Part shown: positions 9,394-16,689 of the stretch, piece after piece | Numbering within the stretch: the stretch's first letter is position 1 | Layout: each line of letters opens with the position of its first letter | Source of the DNA: Halalkalibacter alkalisediminis | GTDB taxonomy: Bacteria; Bacillota; Bacilli; Bacillales; Bacillaceae_D | DNA: 50,609 nt | Reading direction: 5' to 3' | NCBI RefSeq assembly: GCF_028610705.1 | Contig: NZ_JAQQWT010000023.1 | Coordinates: forward strand, 1-50,609 | Program-made: the position numbers and the translations under genes | The notes under the pieces: generated by a model | The model's database searches: none | Told to the model about the DNA's origin: nothing | The model's input: only the letters and a program-made list of their open reading frames with translations

Positions 9394-9603
9394 TTAGTTT
9401 GACTTTTGTTGATTGTTCGCGTTTTGTTCTAGTTGCTTCCTTTTACGCTGGTTTTCTTCCTGCATCCAAGGTAGTTTTAAAATGTGATGTAACCATTTAT
9501 TTAGAAATTGAAACGCTAATATAAGTATTGCGACTCCCGCCCCCCCTATAAACACTCCTCCTGGAGGTAAAAAACCCAGCAAATTATCCATTATTTCAGC
9601 CAT
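9394..9603 (-). CDS. Small membrane protein, candidate germinant receptor D subunit
   Basis: 69 residues from the ATG at 9603 (MAEIMDNLLGFLPPGG...): a short amphipathic start, one or two hydrophobic segments (VFIGGAGVAILILAFQF), then a basic, Gln/Asn-rich tail. Some gerA-type operons are known to encode a ~70-residue D protein of one or two membrane segments; size, position and topology fit, but sequence identity is not something I can confirm. The ORF can be extended to a TTG at 9687 (97 residues). I prefer 9603, with GGGTGA 5 nt upstream, although neither site is strong. It is the first gene of the receptor operon. Confidence 0.6.
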   Translation of the reverse strand: MAEIMDNLLGFLPPGGVFIGGAGVAILILAFQFLNKWLHHILKLPWMQEENQRKRKQLEQNANNQQKSN

Positions 9604-9722
9604 ATAATCACCCGCATCTGTAGTTACTTGTTTTTTAGCATTTGCACTTGTAAAGAGAAATATGTTATTGAACGTAAGTATTTCCAAAAGAACCTAAAAA
9701 GTAGCAACCTAGAACGAGCACG

Positions 9723-9757
9723 AAAAGGCCAAGTAGACACTAGTCTACTTGGCCTTT
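9723..9757. terminator. Bidirectional terminator
   Basis: AAAAGGCCAAGTAGAC pairs with GTCTACTTGGCCTTTT around a few central bases, a nearly perfect 16-bp stem with A and T tracts at its two sides. On the minus strand it closes the decayed gene upstream, whose reading frame ends within the stem. Confidence 0.85.
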
Positions 9758-10155
9758 TATTAAAAATTGTACAGTTGCTATGAAGAAAGTACGAATGCCC
9801 CGAGTAAGCATTTTATAAATGACCTCAATGCTTCCGAAAATAGATTCTTCATGAGCTTGGATCGGCCTACCTGTATGAAACAACACAATCAACCCAGGAG
9901 TTAATCGGTTTAAATATGGATGAATATCCTATAGTGTAATAGCCTCTCTTGCTTTTTTTCTGTTACATGAATCACTAATCCTTTTCCTAAAAAAGATTGT
10001 AAACCGACCTCATCGATTTTTAAACTAATTTCTCTAAAGCGGAAAGGCGCATCAACATAGGTTTCCCTATGGCAGCCAGATTAACATAACTTACATGATA
10101 TCCATCTTAATCAATGGTCGCCACTGGTCTGATAACTAGTTTTGATCTTCATTTT
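9725..10155 (-). pseudogene. Decayed gene of unrecognised family
   Basis: An excellent start is present: AAGGAGG seven bases before an ATG at about 10152 (MKIKTSYQTSGDH), but the frame stops after 13 codons. Coding-like sequence then continues in other frames: DGYHVSYVNLAAIGKP, then YVDAPFRFREISLKIDEVGL..GKGLVIHVTEKK, then HPYLNRLTPGLIVLFHTGRP followed by IQAHEESIFGSIEV, and ends at a stop inside the terminator. At least three frame changes or stops separate the pieces, so it cannot give one product. I do not recognise the family. The order of the pieces argues for simple decay of a ~140-residue gene rather than chance. Confidence 0.6.
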
Positions 10156-10169
10156 GAACCTCCTTCTTC

Positions 10170-10961
10170 CTAAGATCCATACACATCCGTTCTTCTTTCT
10201 TCTAGCATTGTAAAAAATGTCTTTTTTAACTCCTTGCGCCATTTTTGATTAATAGCTGTAATTAGAATTTCTTCTTGATCACTAGCCATTGTGAGACACT
10301 CTCCATTAGGACCATACACACACGATCCCCCAAAGAATGTTAGCTCTTGTGATGAACCAATATGATTAATGGTCATTAAGAAAAGGCTATTATCAATGGC
10401 CCTTGCCCTGCCAAAGTGATGGTAAGGGCGATCGTAAGGGACTTCCCACGCACTTGGAGCGAGCAAAAGATCTGCCCCTTTTTTGGCAAGCTCCCTCGCC
10501 AACTCTGGAAAAGCAAGATCCCAACAGATCATTAACCCGACCTTTCCCATAGTAGTGTCCACAATGACGATTTCATTTCCAGCCGAAAAATACGCTTTCT
10601 CCAAGCAAGTTAAATGAATTTTTCGATAATTACCTAAAGAATTGCCACTCGTATCAATGAATTTCAAAGAATTATATAGTATGTTCTCTTCTCCCTTTTC
10701 AACATAACCATATGCCAAATGCACATGATATTCTCTTGCAAGCTTTGCCATTTCTAACTCAATCGGACCACCTTGCTTTTCGGCTACCTCATAAAGATGT
10801 TCCGTTAAAAAATATCCGGTTGCCGCTAGCTCAGGGAATAAAAGTAGTTTCACATCTGGATTTAAAGTTAGACTTTCTTTTACAAACTCTCTTATCTTCT
10901 TTAAATTGTCGTCAATGTCACCTACGGAAAATTCTGCTTGTATTCCGGCAATATAATCCAT
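10170..10961 (-). CDS. Nitrilase-superfamily amidohydrolase
   Basis: 263 residues, one carbon-nitrogen hydrolase domain. The Glu-Lys-Cys triad is visible: Glu in LLFPELAATGY, Lys in YRKIHLTCLEK, Cys in VGLMICWDLAFPELAR. Members hydrolyse omega-amides, carbamoyl groups or nitriles in the cytosol. Its ATG shares one base with the permease stop (TAATG), so the two are coupled. As the last gene of the ureohydrolase operon it could act on 4-guanidinobutyramide or a similar amide, which ureohydrolase and dehydrogenase would then process; that is inference. It is distinct from the second nitrilase-fold enzyme at 27.7 kb. Confidence 0.85.
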   Translation of the reverse strand: MDYIAGIQAEFSVGDIDDNLKKIREFVKESLTLNPDVKLLLFPELAATGYFLTEHLYEVAEKQGGPIELEMAKLAREYHVHLAYGYVEKGEENILYNSLKFIDTSGNSLGNYRKIHLTCLEKAYFSAGNEIVIVDTTMGKVGLMICWDLAFPELARELAKKGADLLLAPSAWEVPYDRPYHHFGRARAIDNSLFLMTINHIGSSQELTFFGGSCVYGPNGECLTMASDQEEILITAINQKWRKELKKTFFTMLEERRTDVYGS

Positions 10962-12328
10962 TATGACAAATCAACGCCTTTTTGTTCCAATGACGATGTG
11001 ACTGGAATTTGTTTTGAAAGTGTCATGACCACCCAATATAAGAAGCCAGAAACGAAGAATGTTAAAATCGATGAACCCACGAATAGCGGCATGACATAAG
11101 TAAAGTAATAGGCAAAAACAGCCCCTAAAATATAGGCAACATATGCGGCAATGTTAATCCCATTTTGATAACGGTAATTTCCCCTCACATCAGAAACAAT
11201 GTCTTCAGCGTCATAACTCCCCTTTTTGATCATAAAAAAATCAACGAGAACAATCGCAAAAATAGGAATAAACAAGGTAGCAATTAATAGAATGAAGTCA
11301 AAGAAATTAGCCATCAATGCATCTTGAAGTAGGGCACCTATAATGGTTATAAGTCCGATCACAGCAACAGGTTTCCAGAATGAAACGTTTGAGAAGACAT
11401 TCATAAATGACATCGATGCACTGTACAGAGCCATTACGTTTGTTGAAACAACCGATAAGAACACAACAATGGACGCAACAAAGCCAAATCCATAGGCGAC
11501 AAGTAATAGAGTTGGATCATACGTTTGTTCCATTCCAGCTAAAATACTGAAACCACTAACGGTAGCCCCAAGCCCCATCGCAATTAAAGAAGCAAGGACA
11601 TACCCCAAATACGTTCCGGCCATCGCCTTTTTTTCTGACTTAGCATGTCGGTTAAAATCACAAACAGTCGACATCCAAGAAAAGGCCGTTGCTACGACAA
11701 TATCAAACGCAATGATCGTTGTGATTTCAGGATTTTGACTTACTTGCATCGAAATGAGAGACGAAACATCGTAAGTAGTAAACAATTTATAAAAAACAAC
11801 TGTTGATAAGATTAACATCCCAATGGAAACATATTTTTCTAATCTTTCTACGCCACAGTGTCCATAAATCGTAATTCCAACAACTAGAACCTGTGTCAAA
11901 ATAACAAATAACGCAATATTGCTGTACCCAGTTGCATAACTGATGGCATAATCTAAACTTAGCCCTGCTAAAAAGGCCTGAATCCAACTCCAACCAATCA
12001 AGATAATGGTATTAACAATTGAGGGAAGGATCGCTCCTTTTTGCCCAAATGCAGCTCTAGTCATTACCATTGTTGATAATCCAGTCCTTGTTCCAATAGC
12101 CCCTGTCAATGCAAGTGGAATTGCCCCAATCGCCGAGCCAATAATGATGGCCCATATCGCTGTCTTCCATGAAATATCTGGAACAAAAAGCATTCCTGTC
12201 AATACCGATGTAATGACCACATTCGCCGCTAACCAAAGAGCAAATGTGGAAAAGAAGGTCATCGTTCGTTTATTTTGAGGAGTAGGTTTAATGTTATCAT
12301 TACCAAATTGATTGATGAGTTGAGCCAT
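10961..12328 (-). CDS. NCS1-family permease (cytosine/purine/guanidino-type substrate)
   Basis: 455 residues with about 12 membrane helices (LWLAANVVITSVLTGMLF near the start; WSWIQAFLAGLSLDYA in the middle), typical of nucleobase:cation symporter-1 proteins like CodB. I use the ATG at 12328 because GGGAGG sits 7 nt upstream; a TTG 15 nt earlier includes that ribosome site. It lies between the aldehyde dehydrogenase and the nitrilase in one operon, so it most likely imports the compound these enzymes degrade. The exact substrate is not readable. Confidence 0.85.
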   Translation of the reverse strand: MAQLINQFGNDNIKPTPQNKRTMTFFSTFALWLAANVVITSVLTGMLFVPDISWKTAIWAIIIGSAIGAIPLALTGAIGTRTGLSTMVMTRAAFGQKGAILPSIVNTIILIGWSWIQAFLAGLSLDYAISYATGYSNIALFVILTQVLVVGITIYGHCGVERLEKYVSIGMLILSTVVFYKLFTTYDVSSLISMQVSQNPEITTIIAFDIVVATAFSWMSTVCDFNRHAKSEKKAMAGTYLGYVLASLIAMGLGATVSGFSILAGMEQTYDPTLLLVAYGFGFVASIVVFLSVVSTNVMALYSASMSFMNVFSNVSFWKPVAVIGLITIIGALLQDALMANFFDFILLIATLFIPIFAIVLVDFFMIKKGSYDAEDIVSDVRGNYRYQNGINIAAYVAYILGAVFAYYFTYVMPLFVGSSILTFFVSGFLYWVVMTLSKQIPVTSSLEQKGVDLS

Positions 12329-12386
12329 TTTGTTGCCTCCCAAATTTTTTATTTGTTAGCAATTAATCGCTTAGTAGTAGAGAATA

Positions 12387-13838
12387 TTAAAACCTATACC
12401 AACCTAGCTTGTCTAATTTAGGGGTAAGATTGATATGCTTCGGTTCGGAATAAGCTGCTAATCCTTGTGGACCTAGCTCTCTCCCAATCCCACTTTGTTT
12501 AAAACCACCCCACGGCGCATTGACAAAAGGGGTATGGTAACTATTAATCCATATCGTTCCAGCTTGAATTCGATCAGCCAGACGCTCACAACGAGCGAGG
12601 TCTTTACTTAGAATTCCTGCTGCTAATCCAAATTTTGTCCCATTTGCAAGCTTAATCGCTTCCTCTTCACTACTAAAAGATTGAATCACACAGAAAGGCC
12701 CAAAAATCTCTTCTTGAACAATCGCCATTTCTAACGTAACATCCGTAAAAATAATCGGTGTTAAATAGAAACCCTTTTGTCCAATTCTTTCTCCCCCAAC
12801 TTCCAATGTTGCTCCTTCTTCTTTCCCTAATTGAATAAAACTCTCTATTTTTTCTAGGTGCTCTTTACTTATGAGCGGACCCATTTCTGTCTCTTCTTTT
12901 AATGGGTTTCCTAGCTGTATTTTCTTTGTCTTATCAATGAGTTTTTTTATGAACGGCTTATACATGTTTTCGTGAACAAGGATGCGCGAAGAAGCCACAC
13001 ATACCTCTCCCTGGTTAAAAAATGCGCCAAAGATGGTCCATTCCACTGCTTGATCTATATTGGCATCATCCCAAACAATTAATGGCGATTTCCCGCCAAG
13101 CTCTAGGGATACACGCTTAAACGTACGAGCGCATTGTTCATTAATGGTCCGCCCTGTTTTTGTCCCTCCTGTAAATGAAATTTTGTCAACCTCCTCACTT
13201 GTAACCAATGTCTGGCCCACAGTCTGACCATCGCCAATGACTAGATTAAAAACACCGTCTGGTAACGCACACTTCTTCATCAATTCCGCCAGTTTAATCA
13301 TTGTTAAAGGTGTTAGCTCAGATGGCTTAAACACAATGGTATTTCCAGCGGCTAATGCCGGTGCAATCTTCCAAATCCCTAATAATAGAGGGAAGTTCCA
13401 AGGAACAATTAAAGCGGTTACTCCATAAGGAACGTTTTTAATCCTACTTGTCGATCCGTCCCATTGGTCAGTTTCTTCAATCTGTTGGTCTTTTACTAGC
13501 TTGGCATAATAGCGCAAACAGTTAACTGAATCCTCCACATCAAGCCGTGCCTCACGAATTGGTTTCCCTGTATTTTCGGTTTCTAGTACAGCAAACTCTT
13601 CTCGTCTTTCTGCTAGTGTATCGGCGATCCTTAAGAGGAAATTAGTTCTTTCTTCTATGTCCTCCTTCCAACTTGAGTCATTAAAGGCATCCCTCGCTGC
13701 TTGTATGGCCATTTCAACTTGCTTCACCGAAGCCTCATAAACAGTAGCAACTGTGGATTCTGAGGATGGATTTAGAATGCGGCGAACATTCCCTTCTCCT
13801 CTAACCATTTCCCCATTCATATATAATTGCTTATCCAA
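12387..13838 (-). CDS. Aldehyde dehydrogenase (betaine/aminoaldehyde dehydrogenase type)
   Basis: About 483 residues of the NAD(P)+-dependent ALDH superfamily. Visible elements are PWNFPLLLGIWKIAPALAAGN, the ELGGKSP catalytic-Glu motif, and the catalytic Cys in NQGEVCVASSRILV. The end PWGGFKQSGIGRELGPQGL and the C-terminal KLGWYRF resemble betaine aldehyde and aminobutyraldehyde dehydrogenases. I choose the TTG at 13838, with GGAGG 7 nt upstream; the reading frame also has ATGs at 13859/13856 overlapping the ureohydrolase stop. In this operon it probably oxidises an omega-amino or guanidino aldehyde. Confidence 0.88.
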   Translation of the reverse strand: MDKQLYMNGEMVRGEGNVRRILNPSSESTVATVYEASVKQVEMAIQAARDAFNDSSWKEDIEERTNFLLRIADTLAERREEFAVLETENTGKPIREARLDVEDSVNCLRYYAKLVKDQQIEETDQWDGSTSRIKNVPYGVTALIVPWNFPLLLGIWKIAPALAAGNTIVFKPSELTPLTMIKLAELMKKCALPDGVFNLVIGDGQTVGQTLVTSEEVDKISFTGGTKTGRTINEQCARTFKRVSLELGGKSPLIVWDDANIDQAVEWTIFGAFFNQGEVCVASSRILVHENMYKPFIKKLIDKTKKIQLGNPLKEETEMGPLISKEHLEKIESFIQLGKEEGATLEVGGERIGQKGFYLTPIIFTDVTLEMAIVQEEIFGPFCVIQSFSSEEEAIKLANGTKFGLAAGILSKDLARCERLADRIQAGTIWINSYHTPFVNAPWGGFKQSGIGRELGPQGLAAYSEPKHINLTPKLDKLGWYRF

Positions 13839-13855
13839 CGCATTCCCTCCGTTCA

Positions 13856-14830
13856 TCATGTTACAGTTGTACTGGCATTTCCTACTCGTTGCTCTCTTCG
13901 TTTTTTTAATGCAACAAGTGAGATCATCTCATGAGCAACAGCTGAAGCCATTACTGCGGTGATTTCGCTGCTGTCATAAGGAGGTAGCACCTCAACTAAA
14001 TCAAACGCAATAAAGTTCAATCCGTTCAAACGTCTAACACATTCAATTGCCTCAACATTCGTGGCCCCACACACTTCTGGAGTTCCTGTGCCTGGTGCGA
14101 AGGCAGGGTCAACAAAATCAATATCAAAGGAAACAAATGTCGGATGTGAACCTACTCTCTCATGAACTCGCTTCATGACTTGTTCATAACCAATCTTTCT
14201 GAACTCTTGCATCGTAATCACTTCAAATCCGAGTTTTCTTGTTTCATTCATATCATCTGGTCCATAAAGGGAACCACGCATCCCGATCATAATCGAATGC
14301 TCTACGTCAATAAGCCCTTCTTCTACTGCACGCCTAAAAGGAGTTCCATGCATATACTTTTCTCCGTAATAGTTGTCCCACGTGTCCGAATGAGCATCAA
14401 AGAGCACAAGGGCAACGGGTCCATACTTTTCAGCGGCCGCTCTTAAATTACCTAGTGTAATAGAATGATCACCACCAAAAATTATTGGGGTAATCTCCTT
14501 TTGTAGAATGGGTCTTAGTTCATTTTGAATATTGTCATAGGTCCGGTGTATGTTTCCAGGAATCACATCAATATCCCCATAATCGACTCCTGAACAGTAA
14601 TCAAAAATATTGATATCTTGATCTGGATTATAAGGCCTAAGTAGCACAGAGAAATTACGAATATGTTGCGGACCTCCTCGTTGCCCTGTTCGGTAAGAAG
14701 CAGCTGTGTCAAATGGAATCCCTACGACAACAAAATCGACATCATCAGTTGTTTTGATCGGTTCTAATCTCATAAATGTTCTGACTCCACAAAACCTGGG
14801 TGACAGTGAAGAATCTTTCGGTTGATACAT
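13856..14830 (-). CDS. Ureohydrolase (agmatinase/guanidinobutyrase/guanidinopropionase type)
   Basis: 324 residues of the arginase family. The manganese-binding motifs are complete: GGDHSITLGNL, LVLFDAHSDTWD and SFDIDFVDPAFAPGTGTPE. These enzymes split a guanidino group to urea plus an amine. The long N-terminal part with GVRTFMRLEP and AASYRTGQRGGPQHIR is like agmatinases and guanidinobutyrases rather than arginase. It is the first gene after a sigma-54 promoter, with a good ribosome site (AGGGGG). Substrate candidates are 4-guanidinobutyrate, 3-guanidinopropionate and agmatine; the neighbouring beta-alanine pathway makes guanidinopropionate worth considering. Confidence 0.87.
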   Translation of the reverse strand: MYQPKDSSLSPRFCGVRTFMRLEPIKTTDDVDFVVVGIPFDTAASYRTGQRGGPQHIRNFSVLLRPYNPDQDINIFDYCSGVDYGDIDVIPGNIHRTYDNIQNELRPILQKEITPIIFGGDHSITLGNLRAAAEKYGPVALVLFDAHSDTWDNYYGEKYMHGTPFRRAVEEGLIDVEHSIMIGMRGSLYGPDDMNETRKLGFEVITMQEFRKIGYEQVMKRVHERVGSHPTFVSFDIDFVDPAFAPGTGTPEVCGATNVEAIECVRRLNGLNFIAFDLVEVLPPYDSSEITAVMASAVAHEMISLVALKKRREQRVGNASTTVT

Positions 14831-14870
14831 TCTTATTTCCCCCTATCGTTTTACTTTCTACACATATACT

Positions 14871-14887
14871 TGCAAAAGCCATGCCAA
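14871..14887 (-). promoter_or_regulatory. Sigma-54 (-24/-12) promoter of the ureohydrolase operon
   Basis: The minus strand reads TTGGCAT, five bases, TTGCA, matching the consensus TTGGCAC-N5-TTGCW almost fully. It lies about 41 nt upstream of the ureohydrolase ATG and about 70 nt after the stop of a sigma-54 activator gene read in the same direction. Confidence 0.85.
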
Positions 14888-14933
14888 CCTCAATTCTTTT
14901 AATTATTGAATTTTTTAGATATTTCAATGCAAG

Positions 14934-14964
14934 AATGAATTATTTTATTTCTAGATAATTCATT
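14934..14964. promoter_or_regulatory. Palindrome, probable activator binding site (UAS)
   Basis: AATGAATTAT (14934-14943) and ATAATTCATT (14955-14964) are a perfect 10-bp inverted repeat with an 11-bp spacer. The centre lies ~60 bp upstream of the -24 box and the end overlaps the last codons of the activator gene. No T-tract follows, so it does not look like a terminator. RocR- and BkdR-type activators bind such sites; that this protein binds here is inference. Confidence 0.55.
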
Positions 14965-16384
14965 TTGGGATTTTAATGCATTTTTGAATTAATTGATACT
15001 TCTGAAGCTTACGTACCACCGTTGATTGACTTACTCCCAAATACTCTGCCATTTCATACGTCGTTTTATATTGTCGGTACGCCCTTTTTAACCAACGTTT
15101 TTCTACATTCTCTAATGCCTCTTTAAAGCTCATATACTCTTCACCATCTAAACTGGCATCAAATACATCTTGAGTTGAATCTTCGAATGACTGTTGCACC
15201 ATTAGTGGAAGATGACTAGGTTTTATCGCGTCTTGATCAGAAGTAAGGATTATTCGCTCAATCATATTCTCTAATTCCCTGACGTTTCCAGGCCAGTTGT
15301 ATGCAATCAGATGCTCAATCACCAATGGCAACAGTTGCTTACTCGTTCCATACTTATCATTGAATTTCTTCACATAATGTTGAATTAAAATCGCTATGTC
15401 TTCTTTTCTTTCTCTGAGTGGAGGGATATCAATCGGAATCACATTAAGTCGGTAATACAAATCTCGTCGAAATTCTCCTCGCTCCACCATTTCTTCTAGG
15501 TTTTGATTTGTTGAGGCAATTAGTCGAAAATCAATTTTACGTGGCTTCAAACCTCCTACTCTCGTGACCATCTTTTCTTGTAGCACTTTTAATAGTTTCG
15601 CTTGTACAGAAAGGGGCAGTTCTCCAATTTCATCTAAAAATAACGTTCCACGATCAGCAAGTTCAATCATTCCAACTTTTCCTTTTTTATGTGCACCTGT
15701 AAAGGAACCTGCTTCAAAACCAAACATTTCTGATTCAAACAAGGAATCTGGAATAGCACTACAGTTTACTTCAATAAAGCTCTCCTTTGAACGATCACTT
15801 CCATTATGTAAGGCTCTTGCAAATACATTTTTCCCAACACCAGACTCTCCTAAAAAAACGACGGTTGCTTCCGATTTAGAAATACGTTGAATTAAATCCC
15901 AAATTTGGAGGATTGCTTTACTCTTTAAGACAATCTCGCCCTTATTTCCTTTTTCCTGTAATTCTTCTATTTTTGACTCATATTGCCCCATTCTTCTCTG
16001 TAATTCATCAAAGTTGTCCTTTAATTCTTCTATCTCTGTTAAATCATAAGAAAAACTTATCACCCGGATGATCGATCCATCCTCATCAAAAACAGGCATC
16101 CCCGTCGCTAGCACAGTCCGATGGCCTTTGGTTTGCTGCATGATTTGGCAATCCTTTTTTTCTTTCAACACCTTTATTGTAATAGACGGAGATAATATAT
16201 TTTCTTTTTCAAGATCGAATACGGTCTTTCCAATCATATCTTGATAATCTACTCCATAGATATCTAGACAATTAGGACTGACTTTTAACACAACCCCCTC
16301 CCCATCAGTAATTACGATATTATCTTTTGAAGTGGTTAAAATCGCATCTAGTTCTAATTCAAGTAATTTCAACTTATTTTGCAT
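14960..16384 (-). CDS. Sigma-54-dependent transcription activator (PAS - AAA+ - Fis-type HTH)
   Basis: 474 residues. A PAS domain (about 10-130) is followed by a coiled linker, the AAA+ domain with Walker A GESGVGKNVF, the sigma-54 contact loop as GSFTGA (usual GAFTGA), Walker B GTLFLDEIGELPL, and LYYRLNVIPIDIPPLRERKEDI. A C-terminal helix-turn-helix (YEMAEYLGVSQSTVVRKLQK) follows. This is the layout of RocR/BkdR/AcoR-like activators. The start at 16384 has GGAGG 5 nt upstream; the open frame begins at 16504 without such a site. It very likely drives the operon from 14830. A cre-like site upstream suggests catabolite repression. Confidence 0.9.
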   Translation of the reverse strand: MQNKLKLLELELDAILTTSKDNIVITDGEGVVLKVSPNCLDIYGVDYQDMIGKTVFDLEKENILSPSITIKVLKEKKDCQIMQQTKGHRTVLATGMPVFDEDGSIIRVISFSYDLTEIEELKDNFDELQRRMGQYESKIEELQEKGNKGEIVLKSKAILQIWDLIQRISKSEATVVFLGESGVGKNVFARALHNGSDRSKESFIEVNCSAIPDSLFESEMFGFEAGSFTGAHKKGKVGMIELADRGTLFLDEIGELPLSVQAKLLKVLQEKMVTRVGGLKPRKIDFRLIASTNQNLEEMVERGEFRRDLYYRLNVIPIDIPPLRERKEDIAILIQHYVKKFNDKYGTSKQLLPLVIEHLIAYNWPGNVRELENMIERIILTSDQDAIKPSHLPLMVQQSFEDSTQDVFDASLDGEEYMSFKEALENVEKRWLKRAYRQYKTTYEMAEYLGVSQSTVVRKLQKYQLIQKCIKIPK

Positions 16385-16499
16385 AGCAACCTCCATATTC
16401 GTAGATGGTAAGACGACTTTACACCTTAATGAATTCAGAATAGTTATCACTAATCTATTACAACTCTCTCTACTATAGTAATCATTTGTCAGATAATCT

Positions 16500-16513
16500 A
16501 GCAAGCGTTTTCA
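16500..16513 (-). promoter_or_regulatory. Candidate CcpA cre site upstream of the sigma-54 activator
   Basis: The minus strand reads TGAAAACGCTTGCT, which agrees with the cre consensus TGWAANCGNTNWCA at all but one position. It lies ~116 nt upstream of the activator start, in the promoter region between this gene and the aminotransferase terminator. Confidence 0.6.
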
Positions 16514-16573
16514 AAATGACTCAACAAACAGAAACCATTATCAAGCATTTGTAATTGAATAATAATTTTTTCA

Positions 16574-16609
16574 TAAAAAAAGAATCAACCGTCTTATGAA
16601 CAGTTGATC
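16574..16609 (-). terminator. Terminator after the aminotransferase gene
   Basis: On the minus strand GATCAAC and GTTGATTC pair around a 13-nt loop and are followed by seven T's. It lies ~80 nt after the aminotransferase stop and ends the pyrimidine cluster. Confidence 0.8.
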
Positions 16610-16689
16610 CCTCTACCTAATCCATTCTTTAGTTACTAGTTTCTTAAAGAAATGGCTCAAACACTCACCAACCGTTTAATGGGAAGTCT

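Noticed and set aside
5496-9687. Idea that the permease-like B subunit is an amino acid transporter gene
   Set aside because: Its overlap with a GerC lipoprotein gene and the adjacent GerA gene shows it is a germinant receptor subunit.
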